The notes below the pieces were generated by a model that did no database searches, was not told where the DNA came from, and worked only from the letters and a program-made list of their open reading frames with translations. Below are positions 41,517-44,969 of a stretch of DNA of 44,969 bases, one piece after another. The DNA is taken from positions 1 through 44,969 of the forward strand of contig DEFH01000027.1 of assembly GCA_002350705.1 (NCBI GenBank). Direction: 5' to 3'. The number at the start of each line of letters is the position of its first letter. The stretch's first letter is position 1. This stretch comes from Ruminococcaceae bacterium UBA2857 (GTDB lineage: Bacteria; Bacillota; Clostridia; Oscillospirales; Acutalibacteraceae). The position numbers and the translations under genes are program-made.

Positions 41517-41549
41517 GAAAAAGACTGTCATATTGTTATGACAGTCTTG
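41514..41549 (-). terminator. Terminator of the prmA-mrp operon
   Basis: On the minus strand AAGACTGTCATA pairs with TATGACAGTCTT around a four-base loop, followed by TTTCTTG. It is six bases after the mrp stop. Confidence 0.85.
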
Positions 41550-41554
41550 TAAAA

Positions 41555-42397
41555 TTACAGTTTACCAATGATATTTTCAAGTTTATCAGCGGCTTTTTCT
41601 GCATCGGGATTCAGAATACTTTCTGCCTTGCCCTCATCACAGGCTTTGGCATTGGATGGATCTATCGGAAGTCTTCCAAGAATAGCAAGACCATATTCTT
41701 CCGCAATGCTTTCCAATTTGCTCTCACCGAACGGATAGTGTTTTTTGCCGCAGTCTGGGCATACAAAGTAACTCATATTTTCCACGATACCGAGAATCGG
41801 GACATTCATCATCTGAGCCATTTTGACAGCCTTTTCCACAATCATGGATACCAAGTCTTGCGGAGAGGTGACAATAATAATGCCGTCAAGCGGCAGTGAC
41901 TGGAACACTGTCAAAGGAACATCACCTGTTCCGGGCGGCATATCCACAAACATATAATCCACATCGCCCCAGACAACCTCTGTCCAGAACTGCTTCACGG
42001 TGCCTGCAAGAATAGGACCTCTCCAGATAACAGGATCGGTGTCATTCTCTAAGAGCAGATTGACGGACATTACTTTAATGCCCGAGGATGTCACAGCAGG
42101 CAAAATGCCCTTTTCGGAGCCGTAGGCTTTTTCTGTAATGCCGAAGGCTTTCGGAATGGACGGACCTGTAATATCGGCATCGAGGATTGCGGTATCATAG
42201 CCCTTTCTGTTGAACATCACAGACAGCAATGAGGTGACGATGGATTTTCCGACACCGCCTTTGCCGCTGACAATACCGATCACTTTTTTTACAGAGCTGT
42301 ACTGATTGAGTTTTTCTGTCATATCGGCAGAAGACGCACTCTCTCTGGAAGAACAGCTTTCACCGCAGGAACTGCAGTCATGAGTACATTCTGACAT
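41555..42397 (-). CDS. Mrp/NBP35-type iron-sulfur cluster carrier ATPase
   Basis: 280 residues from ATG 42397 (AAAGGAG upstream). The N-terminal cysteine-rich ECTHDCSSCGESC matches the NBP35-like ferredoxin-type motif. A deviant Walker A GKGGVGKS, switch DMPPGTGDV and the C-terminal CPDCG (CxxC, cluster binding between subunits) follow. Scaffolds and delivers [4Fe-4S] clusters. Last gene of the prmA operon, starting five bases after the preceding stop. Confidence 0.93.
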   Translation of the reverse strand: MSECTHDCSSCGESCSSRESASSADMTEKLNQYSSVKKVIGIVSGKGGVGKSIVTSLLSVMFNRKGYDTAILDADITGPSIPKAFGITEKAYGSEKGILPAVTSSGIKVMSVNLLLENDTDPVIWRGPILAGTVKQFWTEVVWGDVDYMFVDMPPGTGDVPLTVFQSLPLDGIIIVTSPQDLVSMIVEKAVKMAQMMNVPILGIVENMSYFVCPDCGKKHYPFGESKLESIAEEYGLAILGRLPIDPSNAKACDEGKAESILNPDAEKAADKLENIIGKL

Positions 42398-42402
42398 GAT
42401 AA

Positions 42403-42936
42403 TTATTCTCCTTTGTCTGATAAATCATTGTTTTCCACACTGTCAGTATGGTCTGAAACCATCTCCGCTAATTCATCAAAAGCATCTTTTTCTGTTTCGG
42501 CAGGAGCGGTTTTTTGAGGCTGAGGTTTTCCCGAACGGGAGCGGTCAAGCTCATATCCGCTGAGGAACGTATATGGGATACCGTATCCGAAAGCAACAGC
42601 CGCAATACTGACGATTTCCGAATGAGCATGAATCTGTTCGGAAAAAGGAAGGTTGGGGGAAATGCCTGCCATGATAATATAAAAGGCAGGGATCACCATT
42701 ATCAAAAGAGTGGAAAGCGAAAAACGTCTGACCTGTTTTCCGTCACCGACTCTTGTTGCATAGAAAAGCACTAATCCGAATACCGCATATACCAGTGCCG
42801 TAAAAAACAGTTTGCCTGTATCGTTCAGAGTGGAGGAATCCTGTATGAGAATCGAGAAAAAATACGAACATATGATAAATGCCGTCACCAAAAATGCCGA
42901 AAAAATTAGATTGGAAGTATCTTTATTGAATTTCAT
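42403..42936 (-). CDS. Four-helix membrane protein of unknown function
   Basis: 177 residues from ATG 42936, six bases after GGGAGG; the longer frame would overlap prmA. Four membrane segments (about 9-29, 42-60, 69-90 and 106-126) and a polar C-terminus (PQPQKTAPAETEKDAFDEL). Sits between prmA and mrp with gaps of 14 and 5 bases, so it is expressed with them. Family not recognised. Confidence 0.7.
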   Translation of the reverse strand: MKFNKDTSNLIFSAFLVTAFIICSYFFSILIQDSSTLNDTGKLFFTALVYAVFGLVLFYATRVGDGKQVRRFSLSTLLIMVIPAFYIIMAGISPNLPFSEQIHAHSEIVSIAAVAFGYGIPYTFLSGYELDRSRSGKPQPQKTAPAETEKDAFDELAEMVSDHTDSVENNDLSDKGE

Positions 42937-42950
42937 GCTAAGCCTCCCGA

Positions 42951-43868
42951 TTATTTCCGCATTGCCACAAGGCAAAGCCAGTTCTTTTCTTCATACTGTT
43001 CTACGACTTGCAGTGTATCGGGCAGGGCGGTCAGAACATCATCTGCTCTGGAATCAATAATGCCGCTCATAATATAAATCGTCTTATTGTTCATGTGTTT
43101 TTCAATATCGGCAGAAAGCATGATAATGGCATCTGCTACGATATTGGCAGTAATCACATCAAAACAGCCCTCTACTTTATCGGCAAGATTGCCTCTGATA
43201 CCTGTATATCTGTCCTTTACGTTGTTGAGTCCGGCATTTTCAACAGAGGCCTTTACGGCAAGTTCATCTATATCAATACCAATGGCGGATTCTGCTCCCA
43301 ACAGCAAAGCCGCAACGGATAAAATACCGCTTCCGCAGCCTACGTCAAGCATTTTACAGCCTTTGGTAACATATTTTTCCAACGCCTGCAAACAAAGTCT
43401 TGTTGTTTCGTGTGTGCCTGTGCCAAACGCAAGACCGGGTTCCAGATTTATCACAATTCTTCCGTTGGGCTCGTAATCGTCACGCCATATCGGGCGAATC
43501 AATAATTTTTCTCCGATATTCATGGGCTTGAAATACTTTTTCCAGTTTTCAAGACAGGCCTCCACGTCACAGTCATCCGAATAAATCTGATAATCAATCT
43601 TTTCAGCGGCAAATCTCTCTTTCAGAAAAGATACCGCCTCGCTTGGATTATCTTCGGGGCTGATATAGATATGGATTTTGCCTTTGGTTCTGTCCTGTTT
43701 GAGCAGTTCCTCATCAATCAGGTCGATATTGGCAATTTCCAGAACCTCCTGTTCGAGATTGGAATAATCTTCGATATAGATACCATAGGGCACCGTCATC
43801 TGAGCGATATTTCCTGCTGTATCAATGTCCTTGGCATTTACCTCTGCAATGATTTCTGTCCAGTTCAT
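42951..43868 (-). CDS. prmA: Ribosomal protein L11 methyltransferase
   Basis: 305 residues from ATG 43868 (AAAGGA upstream; the longer frame runs through the promoter). SAM-dependent trimethylation of ribosomal protein L11. The N-terminal substrate-recognition domain contains IYIEDYSN and a linker. The methyltransferase domain has the GTGTHETTRLCL region (FGTGTHETT), motif I MLDVGCGSGILSVAA, GIDIDELAV and the catalytic-loop-like ITANIVADAI. Heads an operon with a membrane protein and mrp. Confidence 0.95.
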   Translation of the reverse strand: MNWTEIIAEVNAKDIDTAGNIAQMTVPYGIYIEDYSNLEQEVLEIANIDLIDEELLKQDRTKGKIHIYISPEDNPSEAVSFLKERFAAEKIDYQIYSDDCDVEACLENWKKYFKPMNIGEKLLIRPIWRDDYEPNGRIVINLEPGLAFGTGTHETTRLCLQALEKYVTKGCKMLDVGCGSGILSVAALLLGAESAIGIDIDELAVKASVENAGLNNVKDRYTGIRGNLADKVEGCFDVITANIVADAIIMLSADIEKHMNNKTIYIMSGIIDSRADDVLTALPDTLQVVEQYEEKNWLCLVAMRK

Positions 43869-43904
43869 AGAAAAATCCTTTCTTTCCGTAAAAGTAACAC
43901 TTCT

Positions 43905-43933
43905 ATTATAATCCACCCTGCACAAAAAAACAA
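43905..43933 (-). promoter_or_regulatory. Sigma-A promoter of the prmA operon
   Basis: On the minus strand: TTGTTT (43928-43933), a 17-base spacer and a perfect TATAAT (43905-43910), 36 bases before ATG 43868. Confidence 0.75.
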
Positions 43934-43966
43934 CCATCAAATTGCAATATTTTTTTACAAAACGAA

Positions 43967-43992
43967 TTCCCTGCCTTTGCAGACAGGGAGAT
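43967..43992 (-). terminator. Weak terminator-like hairpin after the ABC-2 permease gene
   Basis: On the minus strand TCCCTG pairs with CAGGGA around an internal TGC/GCA, followed by ATTCGTTTTG. The stem is short and the T tract broken, so some read-through into prmA is possible. Confidence 0.4.
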
Positions 43993-43997
43993 TTGTT

Positions 43998-44663
43998 TTA
44001 CAGTTCCTTTTTCTCAAACATCCGCACCGACAACCGCCACGACAACGCATACAATACAACGGCAGTCAAAAATACGGATGCCGGCAGGGACAGATTGCTT
44101 CGTACCGGCATATCCAAATAATAGCTCCAACGCAGTACGCCGGTTGTGAAACCGAACAGGATTCCGATTCCTATCAGAATTGTCCGGCTGTGGAACTGTC
44201 TGAATTTCAGCATGAGCGGAAATGCAATGGCAGGTATTATCAGTCCCATACCGGAAGATGCTGTCAGTATAGTGATAATGATATTCCTGTGATACAATAA
44301 TATTTGTCCCGACGAATCGGAGAACATGGTTATCAATGCCATCAGGATAAATATCCCCGTTACTCCCGACAGTGTTGTCAGATATTTTGCGGAAATATAC
44401 TGTTTTCTTGTAACGGGCATTGTGTTGATATAATGCAGCCATTTGTCATTTTCATCGATATGGAAGATTCCAACGGTCATAACGGATGTAATCAGTATGG
44501 TATAGATGGAGATTCTTATCATATCCGTTTCGGTAAAAATAACGTCCAGGCCATGAGATGCATACCTTCCCATACTCAAAATACCATACAGCAGTACAAT
44601 GACAGCCATTATCAGATAATATGTTTTCATAAAATACAGGTCTTTCAAAAACAGTCCTTTCAT
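43998..44663 (-). CDS. ABC-2 type transporter permease
   Basis: About 221 residues from ATG 44663; GTG 44672 is an alternative. Starts MKGLFLKDLY, has about six membrane segments and ends with a basic/acidic FEKKEL. The LFLKDLY start, the soluble DENDKWLHYINTMPVTRKQYISAKY loop (shown here in two motifs, DENDKWLHYI and MPVTRKQYI) and the size match ABC-2 permeases of the PF13346 kind. No ATPase gene is visible; it would lie upstream, outside the window. Adjacent to a paralogue (44679-44969). Confidence 0.82.
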   Translation of the reverse strand: MKGLFLKDLYFMKTYYLIMAVIVLLYGILSMGRYASHGLDVIFTETDMIRISIYTILITSVMTVGIFHIDENDKWLHYINTMPVTRKQYISAKYLTTLSGVTGIFILMALITMFSDSSGQILLYHRNIIITILTASSGMGLIIPAIAFPLMLKFRQFHSRTILIGIGILFGFTTGVLRWSYYLDMPVRSNLSLPASVFLTAVVLYALSWRLSVRMFEKKEL

Positions 44664-44678
44664 GTGATGCACGCTCCC

Positions 44679-44969
44679 TCAAAAATCTTTCTTTGAGAAA
44701 ATCCAAACCGATACTACCCATGAAAGAGCATATAACAGCATGGTTCCCAGAAGAATTGCCGATGTGATGTGCCAGTCTATACCGGTTAGTTCCCATTCCT
44801 GCCCGGATGGGGAAGAATACTGATATACTTTGTCATAGTCTGCTAAAATATATACAATCATCTGAAAAAATACCAGCAGCGGAACAAAGGCCAACAGCTT
44901 TCGGTTTTCGTGGAGTGCCAGTATCATGGGAATAAAAACAGTTACTACAAATTTATAAAAACCTATGTA
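44679..44969 (-). CDS. ABC-2 type transporter permease, C-terminal part (cut by window edge)
   Basis: The last 96 residues of a gene that continues beyond 44969: the frame stays open to the window end, with codons for YIGFYKFVVTVFIP before the first Met. Membrane segments and the ending LYALSWVVSVWIFSKKDF parallel LYALSWRLSVRMFEKKEL in the next gene, so the two are paralogues and probably form a heterodimeric permease. The gap to the next gene is 15 bases. Confidence 0.78.
   Translation of the reverse strand, partial: YIGFYKFVVTVFIPMILALHENRKLLAFVPLLVFFQMIVYILADYDKVYQYSSPSGQEWELTGIDWHITSAILLGTMLLYALSWVVSVWIFSKKDF

Overview
Kind of organism. The window reads as a chromosomal segment of a low-to-mid GC, Gram-positive anaerobe of the Clostridia, most like the gut Ruminococcaceae/Oscillospiraceae. 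Pointers: strong AGGAGG-type ribosome binding sites, frequent TTG and GTG starts, textbook sigma-A promoters with 17-base spacers, a proofreading-less Pol I, a modular starch-degrading enzyme with a C-terminal membrane anchor, and secreted proteins sharing an Ig-like repeat. No species is claimed. No tRNA, CRISPR array, insertion sequence or prophage was seen.

Layout, left half (1-26 kb). The 3' end of a 23S rRNA gene opens the window and runs into a terminator without a visible 5S gene. A secreted CAP-domain gene follows, interrupted by one in-frame amber codon. Next come an ECF sigma factor with its likely anti-sigma factor, then prfC on its own promoter. A 515-base AT-rich intergenic region carries a helically phased 9-mer repeat array. 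A six-gene housekeeping operon then runs alr - polA - ywlE-like phosphatase - rimI - tsaD - small unknown. After it come exported and envelope proteins: a CHAP-like protein, a surface GH13 amylase, a DUF218 protein and a large subtilase. A DJ-1 / 5-formyl-THF cyclo-ligase / mltG operon, rarA and an HdeD-like membrane protein complete this half.

Layout, right half (26-45 kb). On the minus strand lie a PLP aminotransferase, trpS and a protein that appears to join a divergent macro-like domain to a C-terminal TIR domain, all in one run. Divergent from them is a compact three-gene operon: stand-alone condensation enzyme, acyl carrier protein and AMP-forming ligase, a minimal split NRPS-like pathway. 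Convergent with it is glgP. A B. subtilis ydjI/ydjG/ydjH-like membrane-stress cassette comes next, its third member lacking the usual TPM domain. GNAT and small unknown genes follow, then a minus-strand DUF6514-like gene, an Rpn-type nuclease, a prmA - membrane protein - mrp operon and two ABC-2 permease paralogues, the last cut by the window edge.

How it fits together. The surface amylase and the cytoplasmic phosphorylase form the outer and inner ends of starch use. alr, mltG and the CHAP-like and CAP-like exported proteins touch the cell wall. The most unusual loci are the macro-TIR protein (candidate NAD-based immunity), the condensation-ACP-ligase operon (candidate small acylated metabolite), the phased repeat array and the amber-interrupted CAP gene. 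All functional assignments are from reading motifs by eye; no database search was run.
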